Below, one piece after another: positions 17,271-26,532 of a stretch of DNA of 64,000 bases. The first letter of the stretch is position 1. The number at the start of each line of letters is the position of its first letter. The notes below the pieces were generated by a model, which was not told the DNA's origin, searched no databases, and saw nothing but the letters and a program-made list of their open reading frames with translations. A program made the translations under genes and the position numbers. This stretch comes from Phycisphaerae bacterium (GTDB lineage: Bacteria > Planctomycetota > Phycisphaerae > UBA1845 > Fen-1342): the NCBI GenBank assembly GCA_017999985.1, contig JAGNKU010000009.1, positions 124,001 through 188,000 of the forward strand. The letters are read 5' to 3'.

Positions 17271-18500
17271 ATGAGCACACTGACTCCACAAACCACCGTC
17301 TCGAACCGTCCGACCATTCCTCCCGCCGGTCCGCGGTTCCGGCTCTCAACCGCCGGCCCCAGCGGACATGCACAGTGCGAGACCACCCAACCCGTCCTGC
17401 TCATCGGCAGTCGCCGCGATTGCGATCTGCCGCTGAACGACCCGGAGGTCTCCAAGATCCACTGTGCCGTCATCCACACCGGCCGCGGACTGCTCGTTTG
17501 CGACCTCTGCAGCCGCAGCGGCACCTACCTCAACGGCGCCGCCGTACGCGTCGCCGCGCTGCGTGCCGGCGATGCCCTCCGGATCGGCGGCGCGAACATC
17601 ACACTCGAAGCCCTGCCCGCCCCTGCTCAGCACGCCGAGCAGCCGATTTCACGCGCGGATACTCCCGCGCCACGGCTGACACTCGGCGCGCACACGGTGG
17701 ATCTCACCGCGGGCGTCGTCGTCGTCGGTCGCCGGCGCACCTGCGACCTCGTCCTCGACACGCCCGATACCTCGCTTGCACACGCCCTGATCTTCGTCTT
17801 CGACGGCTATCCTGCGGTCTGCGACCTCGGCAGCCGCAGTGGCACCTTCGTCAACGGCGAGCGGGCACAGCTCGCCTGGATACGCGGCGGCGATCACCTC
17901 GTGATCGGCGGCGAAACCCTCGCCGTGGCGTGCGAGTCCGGGGCTCCTGCAGCGCCACCTGCGAGGACGACGGCGTCACTTCAGGAGACCACCGCGTCCG
18001 TCACGCCGCAGGCTCATCCTCCTGCCTCCGCCGCCAGCGATTCACGCACCATCGAGCACTGGCTCCGCGCCGCGCTGAGCGATCTCGCGGTCTCCCGCCA
18101 GAAGGCCCAGGACCGCGCGCTACGCCTCGACCGCCGCGCGGCCGAGCTCGAGACGCTCGCCACGCTGCTCGACGTGCAATCGGCGCATCTCGAACGCACA
18201 AAGGCCGAGCTCGCCAAGCGCGCCGCAGAAGTCGAACAGGCGGCCAACGAGGCCCGCGACCGCCTGGCCCTCGCACTCAGCCACGAACAGGCGGTGACCG
18301 CCGCGTGGGAGGAGCTGGACCGCTGGCACGCCCGACGCGAAGCCGCGTTCCAGGATCACCTGGCGTCCCTTCCGCCGGCACCCCGCCCGAAGCGGCCGGG
18401 TGCCGACCTGCCCGGGCTGCCCGATGCACCCCCTGTAGCGCGCCCGTTCCCGCGGGCCGACACACCGCCCCCCACCGCACCGGGTGCCGGCAACGCCTGA
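17271..18500 (+). CDS. Double FHA-domain protein with coiled coil
   Basis: 409 residues, no signal peptide, cytoplasmic. FHA domain 1 covers about 28-110 (GSRRDCDLPLNDPEVSKIHC, CSRSGTYLNG) and FHA 2 about 125-210 (GRRRTCDLVLDTPDTSLAHA, GSRSGTFVNG). FHA domains bind phosphothreonine peptides; here both keep the Arg, Ser, His/Ala and SxSGTxxNG features, though the second has HA instead of the usual RHA. Residues about 245-345 are Ala/Glu/Arg-rich heptads typical of a coiled coil, and the tail is Pro-rich. Probably a scaffold reading Ser/Thr kinase signals. No kinase is adjacent. Confidence 0.85.
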   Translation: MSTLTPQTTVSNRPTIPPAGPRFRLSTAGPSGHAQCETTQPVLLIGSRRDCDLPLNDPEVSKIHCAVIHTGRGLLVCDLCSRSGTYLNGAAVRVAALRAGDALRIGGANITLEALPAPAQHAEQPISRADTPAPRLTLGAHTVDLTAGVVVVGRRRTCDLVLDTPDTSLAHALIFVFDGYPAVCDLGSRSGTFVNGERAQLAWIRGGDHLVIGGETLAVACESGAPAAPPARTTASLQETTASVTPQAHPPASAASDSRTIEHWLRAALSDLAVSRQKAQDRALRLDRRAAELETLATLLDVQSAHLERTKAELAKRAAEVEQAANEARDRLALALSHEQAVTAAWEELDRWHARREAAFQDHLASLPPAPRPKRPGADLPGLPDAPPVARPFPRADTPPPTAPGAGNA

Positions 18501-18511
18501 ACCCGCCACGA

Positions 18512-18532
18512 CGCCACCCTCCCTGTCAGGGA
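18512..18532 (+). terminator. Stem-loop after the FHA gene
   Basis: CCCTCCCT followed within three bases by AGGGAGGG, just after the FHA stop codon. A compact GC stem without a clear T-run; a likely but not certain terminator. Confidence 0.5.
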
Positions 18533-18645
18533 GGGCGTAGGTCGCATCCGCCGGCGTCCCGCACGCGCGGGCTCAGACGCCGGCTCCGTGCGCGGCGCTT
18601 CATGATCGCACCGAGCGCGCCGCAGCGGCGCTTGTGCAACGCCGG

Positions 18646-18675
18646 TTGGCCCTGCGGGTCCAATCGGCGTATACT
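18646..18675 (+). promoter_or_regulatory. Promoter of tmRNA
   Basis: TTGGCC, 18-bp spacer, TATACT. The expected start near 18682 gives a precursor leader of about 55 nt before the mature tmRNA 5' end. Confidence 0.6.
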
Positions 18676-18736
18676 TTGATACGAACGTCTGGCGTCGTGC
18701 CGGCGAATGATCTTTGACAACTGGCTGGCGGTTTCT

Positions 18737-19093
18737 GGGGGCGATTGGCTTCGACCGGGCAGGTTGAGGCTTGGGTGGCATGTCGAGGTGGTCAGGAGGC
18801 CTCGTTAAACACCTGGCAAAACCCTTAAATGCCAATGATGGCTACAGACTGGCTGCCTAACAACTAGGTAGCCCGTCGGCCGGCGACACCTGCTAGCCGG
18901 TCCCGACGCTGACAGCAGGCTGGCACACACGTTCCCGTCGGGCGGCGTGCGTGCGAGAAATAGCCGGGCTCGGCGCGCGGATGACCTGTCGGCCGGTCTG
19001 CCAAGCGCTTAAAGCAGTCAAATCAGCCGACTAAACATGTAGAGGCCCAGGCTGAAATGCTTCGGGACGGGGGTTCGATTCCCCCCGCCTCCA
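18737..19093 (+). ncRNA. ssrA: tmRNA
   Basis: 357 nt. The 5' end GGGGGCGATTGGCTTCGAC pairs with the 3' end (GGGGGCG with CGCCTCC, discriminator A at 19093; CCA not encoded). The T-arm GGGTTCGATTCCCC is at the 3' end. The tag reading frame follows TTAAAT: codons 18831-18857 give ANDGYRLAA, then TAA (18858-18860) with a nearby TAG. With the charged alanine the tag is A-ANDGYRLAA, which keeps the LAA ending read by ClpXP-type proteases but has Arg where most tags have Ala. It rescues stalled ribosomes. One-piece form, not permuted. Confidence 0.95.
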
Positions 19094-19281
19094 ATCGAAC
19101 AGCTCCGGCGTGTGCGGGCTGAACAAGCGCTCGCGTCGCCGGAGCTTTTTTCTTCCGCCGGGCCGGGAGCGCCGGGTCCGCGCCGCGCGACCAATCAGAG
19201 CCCTAATCGCCAGCGAGCGGGTCCGCGCAGGAAGCGCGGCAAACCGGATATCGGGGCCAATGTCGGCCTAGGGAACCAGCC

Positions 19282-20337
19282 GTGCCGCGCCATATGCAAC
19301 GCACATCGACACCCGCGCGCCTGATCATCGGCCTGCTCTACGTGCTCTCGATGAACGTGCCACCCGGTGTGGCGTTCGTCGATGCCGACGAACCCACGCC
19401 CGCGGCGGCCTGGGAGCTGCGCGTGCTCGGCGTGAACGAGCCTGCCAAGCTCGACCAACTGCGTGCGCAGCCGAAAGTGCGTTGCGTTCGACTCGCGATC
19501 GTGGGCCAGAGCGGCGTTTCCGCCAAGCACCTCAGGCCGCTACTCACCTCCGGCAACAGTCTGGTTTACCACGACTGCATCGACCCCGACACCAATTCGC
19601 ATGACACGCAGATGGCGCGCGTGATCCTGGAACTCACACGCCCGCTCGGCGTGGTGCTTGAACTGCACGTGTGGCAGGCCAGCCCGTCGCTTTCGGATTA
19701 CGCGGACAAGTTCCGTCAGGCAGCCAAGGTCGCCCAAATCGTCGCGCTCTACAATTCCTTCTGGGGTGAGAAGGCCGCTGCCATCACCCAGGCCATCCGC
19801 GAGTCGCCGACGGCGTTGTTCATCTCGCCCTACGTCGAGCACGGCGGCCGCCCCACGAGTGAAACGCCGCAGGGCAGCGCGTGTAAACCGTGGGCCGCCG
19901 ACAGCATTCCGCACTTTATCACCGTGGTGCCGCTGGCCCGCCAGCAGTCTCAGGGCGGGCTGCTGACGCCGGCGGATCGTGGTCCCACCGATTCCGAGGC
20001 CATCAACCTCATCGCACCGTCATACCATGCCAACGGCCCCGGCGGGACCTGTCCCTCGGCCGCCACCGCAGCGGCCTGCGCCGCCTACCTCTACGCCGTC
20101 TTGCCAAAGGAACCGCCCCCGACGGATGCGGTCGACCGCTTGCGTGCGATCTCCCGCATCGACCAAGCCGCCTTGACCTCGGCTGAGGAATTTGACGCCG
20201 CCGCGATCGGCCGCTTGGAAAAGCAAATCGAGACCCTGCGGCAAGCGGCAGCGGACAGGCAGCGCAAGCTCGACGCCCAGGGTGTGCTCAACCTCTACGA
20301 GGCGTGGCGAAGCCTCCCCGCCGCGGATGGACAGTGA
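19282..20337 (+). CDS. Secreted protein with a degenerate subtilase-like fold
   Basis: 351 residues; the start may be the first ATG or the ATG at 19294. A hydrophobic signal region follows (ARLIIGLLYVLSMNVPPGVA). Parts resemble the S8 subtilase core: VRLAIVGQSGVS where the family has the catalytic Asp, SHDTQMARVI at the His site, and GPGGTCPSAATAAACAAYLYA at the Ser site. The Asp is absent and the Ser position reads Cys (GTC-PSA), so it is probably not an active serine protease. A short coiled-coil stretch near the C terminus (LEKQIETLRQAAADRQRKL) is visible. The subtilase relation is inference from motif order. Confidence 0.6.
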   Translation: MPRHMQRTSTPARLIIGLLYVLSMNVPPGVAFVDADEPTPAAAWELRVLGVNEPAKLDQLRAQPKVRCVRLAIVGQSGVSAKHLRPLLTSGNSLVYHDCIDPDTNSHDTQMARVILELTRPLGVVLELHVWQASPSLSDYADKFRQAAKVAQIVALYNSFWGEKAAAITQAIRESPTALFISPYVEHGGRPTSETPQGSACKPWAADSIPHFITVVPLARQQSQGGLLTPADRGPTDSEAINLIAPSYHANGPGGTCPSAATAAACAAYLYAVLPKEPPPTDAVDRLRAISRIDQAALTSAEEFDAAAIGRLEKQIETLRQAAADRQRKLDAQGVLNLYEAWRSLPAADGQ

Positions 20338-20502
20338 TACCGCCTGTGCGGTAGCCATGCTGAAGAGATCGGTGACGACTCAGCGACGACCGGCAGAGCC
20401 GGCGGGCCGTCAGTTGGAGCCCAACCCGCTCGAGATGGCCGTCGACCGGGTTGTCTCTATCGCGCCGCGCCGGCCTGGACCTGCCGCTCCAGGTTCTGCA
20501 AA

Positions 20503-21222
20503 TCAGCGCCTTCTCGCCCGCCGTGTGAACGCCGTCTGCAGCATCCGTGCCTCTTCCAGAAACTCCGCGATCCGCGACACGTTCACCCGCTTGCCATCCC
20601 GGTAAATCACCAGCCACTCGCCGTCGCTCTCGATGCTGATCCCCGGTGTATTCTCTACCGCCGTGATGATCGACTCGTCGAACGCGTCGCGGATCGCCTG
20701 TTCGTCCGCCCCGCGCACGAGATAGTGCTTCGAAAACCCCGGGTACAGCGCGAAGTCGATGTCCTGGTATCCGAACGCCGCCCCGATCTTGTGAAACACA
20801 TTTTCCGGCCGCAGCTCGAACCGCGGCAGCACCGGCCGCGCACCCAGCGAGAACGCCGCCACCGTCTGGCGGTGCGTGTGCCGGTTCTTGCCGTGGCCAA
20901 TCACGTACTGGTAGTCCAGCAGCAACGTCGTGTCCCGCCCGCGCGTGTCGCGCAGGCAGTTGCCGACGTGGCGACTGTGCCCCTGCCGGAACAAGTGGAG
21001 CCGCTCGCTGTCGAAGGGCATCCGCTCGGAAGCGCCGTCCATGTGCTCCATGCCGAGCTGTCCGGCGAGTTGCTGGAAGCCCTCGCGCCGCTGCCTTTCC
21101 GCCCGCCGCGTCAGGACGGTCACGACGATGACAAGGCCGACGAAGCCGAGCACCGCGCCTCCGAACACCAGAAACCCAAACGCCCCTTCGATCGTTTCGA
21201 TCGCTGCCATGTCCGCCACCAC
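20503..21222 (-). CDS. Membrane-anchored protein of unknown function
   Basis: 239 residues, or 235 if the ATG at 21210 is used. One N-terminal membrane segment (GFLVFGGAVLGFVGLVIVVTVL), then a basic stop-transfer (RRAERQRREGF) and a cytoplasmic domain of about 190 residues with the phrases LGMEHMDG, FELRPENVFHKIG, YQDIDF and FSKHYLVRGADE. I do not recognise a named family. It stands alone between two plus-strand secreted-protein genes. Confidence 0.7.
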   Translation of the reverse strand: MVADMAAIETIEGAFGFLVFGGAVLGFVGLVIVVTVLTRRAERQRREGFQQLAGQLGMEHMDGASERMPFDSERLHLFRQGHSRHVGNCLRDTRGRDTTLLLDYQYVIGHGKNRHTHRQTVAAFSLGARPVLPRFELRPENVFHKIGAAFGYQDIDFALYPGFSKHYLVRGADEQAIRDAFDESIITAVENTPGISIESDGEWLVIYRDGKRVNVSRIAEFLEEARMLQTAFTRRARRR

Positions 21223-21381
21223 CTCCAGCCTGAAACCGCGCCCAATCCTACGCCCCGCAGCGAAACCCGGCTACCGCCGCCGGCCGCGCGTGGAAATCAC
21301 GCCGACGTTGCCTATAGTCCCGGATGTCAGCGGGCCGAACGCGGCGCCGATCATCGTCGCCACCACCAAAGGAGGAAAAAC

Positions 21382-22065
21382 ATGGGCCGATTCGCACCGT
21401 CATTGGTTTTCGTCTGCGCGGCACTGGGGAGCACCGCCGCACAAGCCGATGTCTTTCACGACTACGAGGACCTCACTGAAGGCTTCCTCGGCACGTCGTT
21501 GAGCCACGCCGCCGTCACGTATCGCGACGCGAACACCGTCAGCGGCTTCTATCCCGACGGCAACCCCTTCAACGATACCGAACTGGGCAACCAGTTCATT
21601 ATTGAAAACGCCACCCTCTTTTATAACGACTTCCCCGGCTACGGCAGCCCCGTGAACTCGCTCACCTTCGGCAGCGCCTACATCCCCGGCACGAATCTCA
21701 CCATCGGCGCGCTCGCGTCGGCGTGGATGGACCTCGACATCCCGGGCACCGCCGCCAGCCTTGATCTCGCGTACTACGAGAACGGCCCGTGGGGCGGCAT
21801 CGAGTACATCCTCGCCGCCGTGCAGGGCGGCAACGTCGTCGCCACCGACTCGTTCGTCATCAGCGACCTCGGCGGGCGCGACAACCCGACCTATGCGACG
21901 CTGTCCGTCAGCGGCGTCGAGTTCGATTCGCTGCACCTGTACGCCTGGCTGAACGGCGCCTACACCGCGCCGCGCGGCATGATCGACAACCTCTCCATCA
22001 CCAGCATCCCCGAGCCGACCGCACTGCTTGGTCTCGCGTTGCTGGCTGCCCTCCGCCGGCGTTAG
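21382..22065 (+). CDS. PEP-CTERM-sorted secreted protein
   Basis: 227 residues. The start at 21382 is fixed by an excellent ribosome-binding site (AAAGGAGGAAAAAC) and by a signal peptide (MGRFAPSLVFVCAALGSTAA). The body is a beta-rich domain (YRDANTVSGFYPDGNPF, SLTFGSAYIPGTNL) of the kind seen in extracellular matrix proteins of planctomycetes and cyanobacteria. The C terminus IPEPTALLGLALLAALRRR has the PEP motif, a hydrophobic segment and a basic end, the signal for exosortase processing. No exosortase gene lies in the window. Confidence 0.85.
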   Translation: MGRFAPSLVFVCAALGSTAAQADVFHDYEDLTEGFLGTSLSHAAVTYRDANTVSGFYPDGNPFNDTELGNQFIIENATLFYNDFPGYGSPVNSLTFGSAYIPGTNLTIGALASAWMDLDIPGTAASLDLAYYENGPWGGIEYILAAVQGGNVVATDSFVISDLGGRDNPTYATLSVSGVEFDSLHLYAWLNGAYTAPRGMIDNLSITSIPEPTALLGLALLAALRRR

Positions 22066-22284
22066 CAAAGCCATCAGAGCCCCGAGCGCGAGCGCGCCGG
22101 TTTCCGGAACCTCGTCACCCGTCCGGCCGCCGCGCGCTTGCGCCACGGGCTCCGTCCGCGCGCCAGCCACAGCGCCGGCCACGCGGCCCAACGGACGCGC
22201 ACCGTAAGCCGCCGGACGTTACACTACGTGCCCGCCAACCGTCGCGGCGCGCAGTGCCTCGCGGTGCGGCAGGAGCACGGTGCC

Positions 22285-23010
22285 ATGCGTCGATTGGCCC
22301 TGAAGATCCACGGCTGGGCGCGCAACATCGAGCCCGTCGTGCTGCTTTCGCTGCTCGTCGTCGTCGCGGGCGTCTGGGGTTTTGTCAGCCTGGCGGACTA
22401 CGTGCTCGAGGGCAAGACGCAGGCCTTCGATGAGCGGATGCTGACCGCCCTGCGTCGGCCGGACAACCCGGCCCAGCCGATTGGACCGGTCTGGCTGGCC
22501 GAGGTCGGCCGCGACATCACCGCGCTCGGCGGCGTCGCGGTTCTGGTCCTGGCAACCACCGCGGTGATCGGTTTTCTCTGGCTGCGCCGGCAGTTCGGCA
22601 TGTTGACCTTCGTGCTGATCGCAACGCTGGGCGGGCTGGGGCTCGGCGCGCTACTGAAGGCCGTCTTCGCGCGCCCGCGTCCGGCCATCGTCCCCCACTT
22701 GTCGCAGGCCTACACGAGCAGCTTCCCGAGCGGGCATTCGCTGATGTCGGCGGTCGTCTACCTCACGCTGGGCGCGCTCGTCGCCGCGGTTGTTTCGCAG
22801 CAGCGGCTGAAGATCTACGTGCTGGCCGTCGCGCTGTCCGTGACCGGGCTCGTAGGCCTCAGCCGCGTTTACATGGGCGTGCACTACCCGACGGACGTGC
22901 TCGCGGGCTGGATGACCGGGCTGGCCTGGGCCGCGCTGTGCTGGCTCGCCGCGCGCTGGCTCCAGCGGCGCGGAGCGGTCGAGGCGCCCGCGAATGGGGA
23001 CCTGCTCTGA
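22285..23010 (+). CDS. PAP2-family membrane phosphatase
   Basis: 241 residues. The start at 22285 has AGGAG nine bases upstream; longer in-frame starts code for Arg-rich non-membrane sequence. Five to six membrane segments. The three PAP2 motifs are complete: KAVFARPRP (KX6RP type), FPSGHS, and SRVYMGVHYPTD with the catalytic His. It dephosphorylates lipid phosphates such as undecaprenyl pyrophosphate, phosphatidic acid or phosphatidylglycerophosphate; the substrate cannot be read from sequence. A single gene, convergent with the lipoprotein at 23029. Confidence 0.9.
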   Translation: MRRLALKIHGWARNIEPVVLLSLLVVVAGVWGFVSLADYVLEGKTQAFDERMLTALRRPDNPAQPIGPVWLAEVGRDITALGGVAVLVLATTAVIGFLWLRRQFGMLTFVLIATLGGLGLGALLKAVFARPRPAIVPHLSQAYTSSFPSGHSLMSAVVYLTLGALVAAVVSQQRLKIYVLAVALSVTGLVGLSRVYMGVHYPTDVLAGWMTGLAWAALCWLAARWLQRRGAVEAPANGDLL

Positions 23011-23028
23011 CGCCGGCCGCGCGCCGCC

Positions 23029-24093
23029 TCATTGCAGCACAAACGACACCACGTCCCGCGCGGCACTCACGAGATCGTGCACGACAAGCGCGTTGGGCAG
23101 CGATGACAGCCAGTACACGCGGTCACCCTCAAGGCGCGGGTTGAGCGTGCTGGTGAAGATGCCGGTCTGCTCAGTCAGCGTCGTCCGTGCGCCGGTCGCG
23201 CGGGTGATGACCTCCACGCGGTCACTCGCCAACGGATTCAGGTACTCCACGAGCACGCGGGTCTCATCGGCCCCGCACACGTAGACCGCGCGCGACGACA
23301 ACCGGCTCGGGGTGTACGCGTCATACGTCGCCCACGTTTCCCACGTCAGGTCATCCAGATCCAGGGCCAGAATCTCATTGCCGATCGCCAGGCCGTTCTC
23401 GTCGACCAAGCTGGCACCCGTGAAAAGCTCTTCGCCGACGATCGCGGCGTCGAAGAAAAGCGCCTGCCGGCCGGCCGGTTCCGCAGGGATCACGCGCGCC
23501 GCACCGGTGTCGAGCCGGACCAGCAGATGATCGCCGCTCGGCACCGAGTTGCGGGTTACCAGCGCCCAGTGTGCGTCCGCCGCCAGGATTTCGACGATCG
23601 GGTCGTCGACGGCTACCGTCCGTTCGATCGCGCGTGTTGCGAGGTCATATACGAGCAGGCCCGTCTCGGTGCGCGCCACGACCCGCGCGCCGGTCAGCAC
23701 GAACGCGCGATCGTAACGACCGCCGAGTGACACGTTGCGTTCGAGGATCGTCAGCTCAGCGCCGGTGCTGATCTGCACGGCGACAATCCGACTCGCGTGA
23801 TTGTCGTTCATCGGGCGCTCGGCGACGAAGTAATCGCCGGCAGCCTGCACGTCGTACTGCACGCGCGCCGCCTGGAGCTTCGTCGCATCGCCGGTGGACA
23901 GGTCAAGCCCCCAGAGGGTCGATGGCAGCGTCGTGTATCCCGAGTACGAGCCGAAGTTCTGCAGATAGACGGTGTCGCCCGCTGTGCCGACGAGGAACAG
24001 CGCGCTGTCGTCAAAGAGCGTGCCGCAGCCGGTGAGCGTCGCGAGCAGCACGCTGCTCAAGACCATCCGTCGCGCGGTCTGTAGTTTGACCAT
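23029..24093 (-). CDS. Lipoprotein, probable beta-propeller
   Basis: 354 residues. Lipobox at LATLTGC. GGAGG lies about 7 bases upstream of the ATG. The mature part has repeated strands of the type LWGLDLSTGDATKL, IVAVQISTGAELTIL, LLVYDLATRAIERT, LLVRLDTGAARVI and VEVITRATGARTTL, about 40 residues apart, which suggests a six- or seven-bladed propeller (PQQ/WD-like). Ligand or partner unknown. Divergent from the PEP-CTERM gene at 24398 across a 304-bp spacer in which I see no gene and only weak promoter-like hexamers (TTGACG at 24219). Confidence 0.75.
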   Translation of the reverse strand: MVKLQTARRMVLSSVLLATLTGCGTLFDDSALFLVGTAGDTVYLQNFGSYSGYTTLPSTLWGLDLSTGDATKLQAARVQYDVQAAGDYFVAERPMNDNHASRIVAVQISTGAELTILERNVSLGGRYDRAFVLTGARVVARTETGLLVYDLATRAIERTVAVDDPIVEILAADAHWALVTRNSVPSGDHLLVRLDTGAARVIPAEPAGRQALFFDAAIVGEELFTGASLVDENGLAIGNEILALDLDDLTWETWATYDAYTPSRLSSRAVYVCGADETRVLVEYLNPLASDRVEVITRATGARTTLTEQTGIFTSTLNPRLEGDRVYWLSSLPNALVVHDLVSAARDVVSFVLQ

Positions 24094-24397
24094 GCCGTGT
24101 CCTCCGTATGTTCTGTGTGACCCAGAATCGCGCCCGTTCTCACGCGATTGTAGCCCCAGGCGTCAAGCGGCCCGAGAGTCCTGCCGCGGCACGGTCAACG
24201 CCGTGCGGACGATTGGGGATTGACGCCGGCGCATACACTTGTTACGTACATTCGTCCGCGGCGCGTGCGCTGCGGAGCGGGAGGACAGCCGTGCGCACGG
24301 CGCAGCGGCGACCGCCGGGGACGTTTCAGAGTCGAAGCGCTGCGATAGACGTGGTTCTGTATCACGGTCTCGTTCTTGTCAGGTCAGGAGGAGACTC

Positions 24398-25195
24398 ATG
24401 CGCGCCTGCAGAGGGATTTGTGTGACATTGGTCGCCGTGTTCGCAACGTCAGCGATGGCGGCTGAGATCTGGACCGACTTCGGCGGAATGATCGCCCATT
24501 TCGATTCGGCGAACCCCACGATAATCACGAATGTCGGCCAGACCGGCGAGCTGCCCATGGACGGCATGGACTTCACGCCGGACGGGATCCTGTGGGGCGT
24601 TGCAGACCAGGAACTGTTTCGTATCAGCCAGGTGAACGGATCCGTGGAGAGGATCGGCGTGGCGACGCTGCCGCCCGGCGAGATCTACATGGACATCTCG
24701 TGGGATCCGAGCACGCACGCGATGTACGGGCTGGGCAGCGGCGCGAGTGGATTCCTCAACAACCTCTACACGATCGACCTGAACACGGGTGCGGCGACGC
24801 TGGTAACGACCTTCCTCACGCCGACGTGGAGCGGCGGGTTGGCGACCACCGCGGCCGGCGTGCGGTTCATCGACAACACGCTTATGGACGGCCCGAGCCG
24901 GATCGACGGGAACACGCTCACTTATCTCGGGCCGCAGGGCTTCGACTCCAACTTCTTTGGCGGAATGACCATTGATTGGTCGCGTGACGGCACGCTGTAC
25001 TACTGCACCTGGAATGCGGGAGCGGAGCGCACGGAAGTGTGGACGTTGAATACGACGACGGGGCAAGGCACGCTGCTCGGTCCGATCGGCCCGGACGGGC
25101 AGACGGTACTACTGAGCGCGGCGATCAAGCCCTTGCCCGAGCCGGGTGCCGGGGCTGCGCTGATCCTGCTGCTCGCGTGCCGCCGGATGCGCTAG
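24398..25195 (+). CDS. Secreted propeller-like protein with PEP-CTERM-like tail
   Basis: 265 residues. The start at 24398 has AGGAGGAG upstream and opens a signal peptide (MRACRGICVTLVAVFATSAM). The body has NHL/YncE-like strand units (GMDFTPDGILWGVAD, LFRISQVNGSVERIG, LYTIDLNTGAATLV, VWTLNTTTGQGTLLG). The tail LPEPGAGAALILLLACRRMR is a PEP-CTERM variant (PEP, hydrophobic, basic). It overlaps by 4 bp, end to end, the convergent phosphatase gene at 25192. Confidence 0.8.
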   Translation: MRACRGICVTLVAVFATSAMAAEIWTDFGGMIAHFDSANPTIITNVGQTGELPMDGMDFTPDGILWGVADQELFRISQVNGSVERIGVATLPPGEIYMDISWDPSTHAMYGLGSGASGFLNNLYTIDLNTGAATLVTTFLTPTWSGGLATTAAGVRFIDNTLMDGPSRIDGNTLTYLGPQGFDSNFFGGMTIDWSRDGTLYYCTWNAGAERTEVWTLNTTTGQGTLLGPIGPDGQTVLLSAAIKPLPEPGAGAALILLLACRRMR

Positions 25196-26439
25196 CGCTG
25201 CCGGCGGATCAGCAGCGCGGTCAGGTCGTCGGCCTGCGGAGCACCAGCCCGGAAGCGGCGCACCTCGGCATGCAGGCCCTGGATGAGACCCTCCAGCGGG
25301 ACGTCGCCGCAGCGCGCGAGAAACGCCGCGACGCGCTCCTCGCCGTATTCCGCGCCGGCGGCATCGAGCGTTTCGTAGAAACCGTCGGTGAGCAGCACGA
25401 CCGCCGCGCCGGGTGCGAAATCGAAATGCTCAGCCGCGAACTCGCAGTCATTCATGATCGCGAGCGGCAGCCCCCCGGCCCCGCGCACCTCCACGCCGGT
25501 TGGCGAAATGAACAGCAGCGGGCCCTGGCCGGCGGAGACGTAGTCCAGACGATGGCAACGCGGATCGAGCACCCCCACGACCGCCGTGACAAACCGGCCG
25601 TCGAGCAGGTCATGCGCCAGGAGCTGATTCACGCGCGTCGCGACCGCCACCAGGTCCTGCGTCACCGTCAGCATGGCGCGGACCAGTGAGCGGCACTGCG
25701 CGATGACGAGCGCGGCCCCGATGCCGTGCCCGGTCGCATCGGCCAGCAGAAACGCCAGGCGTCCGTCGCCGAGCGGCATGAAATCGTAGCAGTCTCCACC
25801 GGTCTCATCGGTGGGTCGGTTCCAGCCGGCGATGTCGTAGCCGGGCAGACTTGGGTTGGTGGCCGGGAACAGCGCCTGCTGAATCTTGCGGGCGAGTTCC
25901 AGGTCGCGTGCCATGCGCTGCTTCTCGGCGTACTGCTCCAGCAGGACGTAGCGATGCAGCGCGACGCCGGCCTGCGCGCTCAGCACGCGGGCCAGCTCCT
26001 CGTCGGCCGCATCGAACGGCCCGCCCGCGCGGTTGAGCGCCTGGAGCACCCCCATCAGCTCGCCATCCAGGTTTTCCAGCGGAAACGTCAGCAGATTGCG
26101 CGTGCGAAAACCCGTCTGGCGATCGATCTCCGGATTGAAACGGCTGTCCGCGTATGCCTCTGGCACGTTCACAACGACGCGCTGCTGCGCCGCCGCCCCC
26201 GCGATGCCGCGATCGGCCGGAAAGCGAATCGACTCGACGCCGGTCGCAACGCGGCTGAATAGCTCGTTGGTCGCGCGGTCGTACAGGAAGATGGTGGCCC
26301 GCTCGCAGTTCAGCACGGCGCGCGCCGCGTCCACGATGGTGCCCAGCAGTTGCGACAGGTCGGTCGTCGCGGCCATCTGCCGCGTCACGTCCAGCAACCG
26401 CCGGAGCTGCATGATCTGCTGGTTCGGGTCGGCCGTCAT
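25192..26439 (-). CDS. GAF-domain SpoIIE/PP2C phosphatase
   Basis: 415 residues from the ATG at 26439; a TTG 12 codons earlier is possible. The GAF sensor domain covers about 20-170 (TIVDAARAVLNCERATIFLY, GIAGAAA), then a short coiled linker (EKQRMARDLELARKIQQALF) typical of RsbU-like proteins, and the SpoIIE phosphatase domain about 205-415 with metal-binding Asp/Gly motifs (GGDCYDF, ADATGHGIGAAL, LLTDGFYE, QADDLTALL). It dephosphorylates an anti-anti-sigma factor or similar phosphoserine protein in a partner-switching pathway; no partner gene is adjacent. A second SpoIIE protein lies at 43805. Confidence 0.9.
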   Translation of the reverse strand: MTADPNQQIMQLRRLLDVTRQMAATTDLSQLLGTIVDAARAVLNCERATIFLYDRATNELFSRVATGVESIRFPADRGIAGAAAQQRVVVNVPEAYADSRFNPEIDRQTGFRTRNLLTFPLENLDGELMGVLQALNRAGGPFDAADEELARVLSAQAGVALHRYVLLEQYAEKQRMARDLELARKIQQALFPATNPSLPGYDIAGWNRPTDETGGDCYDFMPLGDGRLAFLLADATGHGIGAALVIAQCRSLVRAMLTVTQDLVAVATRVNQLLAHDLLDGRFVTAVVGVLDPRCHRLDYVSAGQGPLLFISPTGVEVRGAGGLPLAIMNDCEFAAEHFDFAPGAAVVLLTDGFYETLDAAGAEYGEERVAAFLARCGDVPLEGLIQGLHAEVRRFRAGAPQADDLTALLIRRQR

Positions 26440-26532
26440 GCCGTGTAGGGTATGTCCGGCGCACGGCGATGGCAACCGGACGCGGTAGCGCGCGGGAAAG
26501 CTGCCGCGGACAAAGTCGACGCCCGCAGCCCT

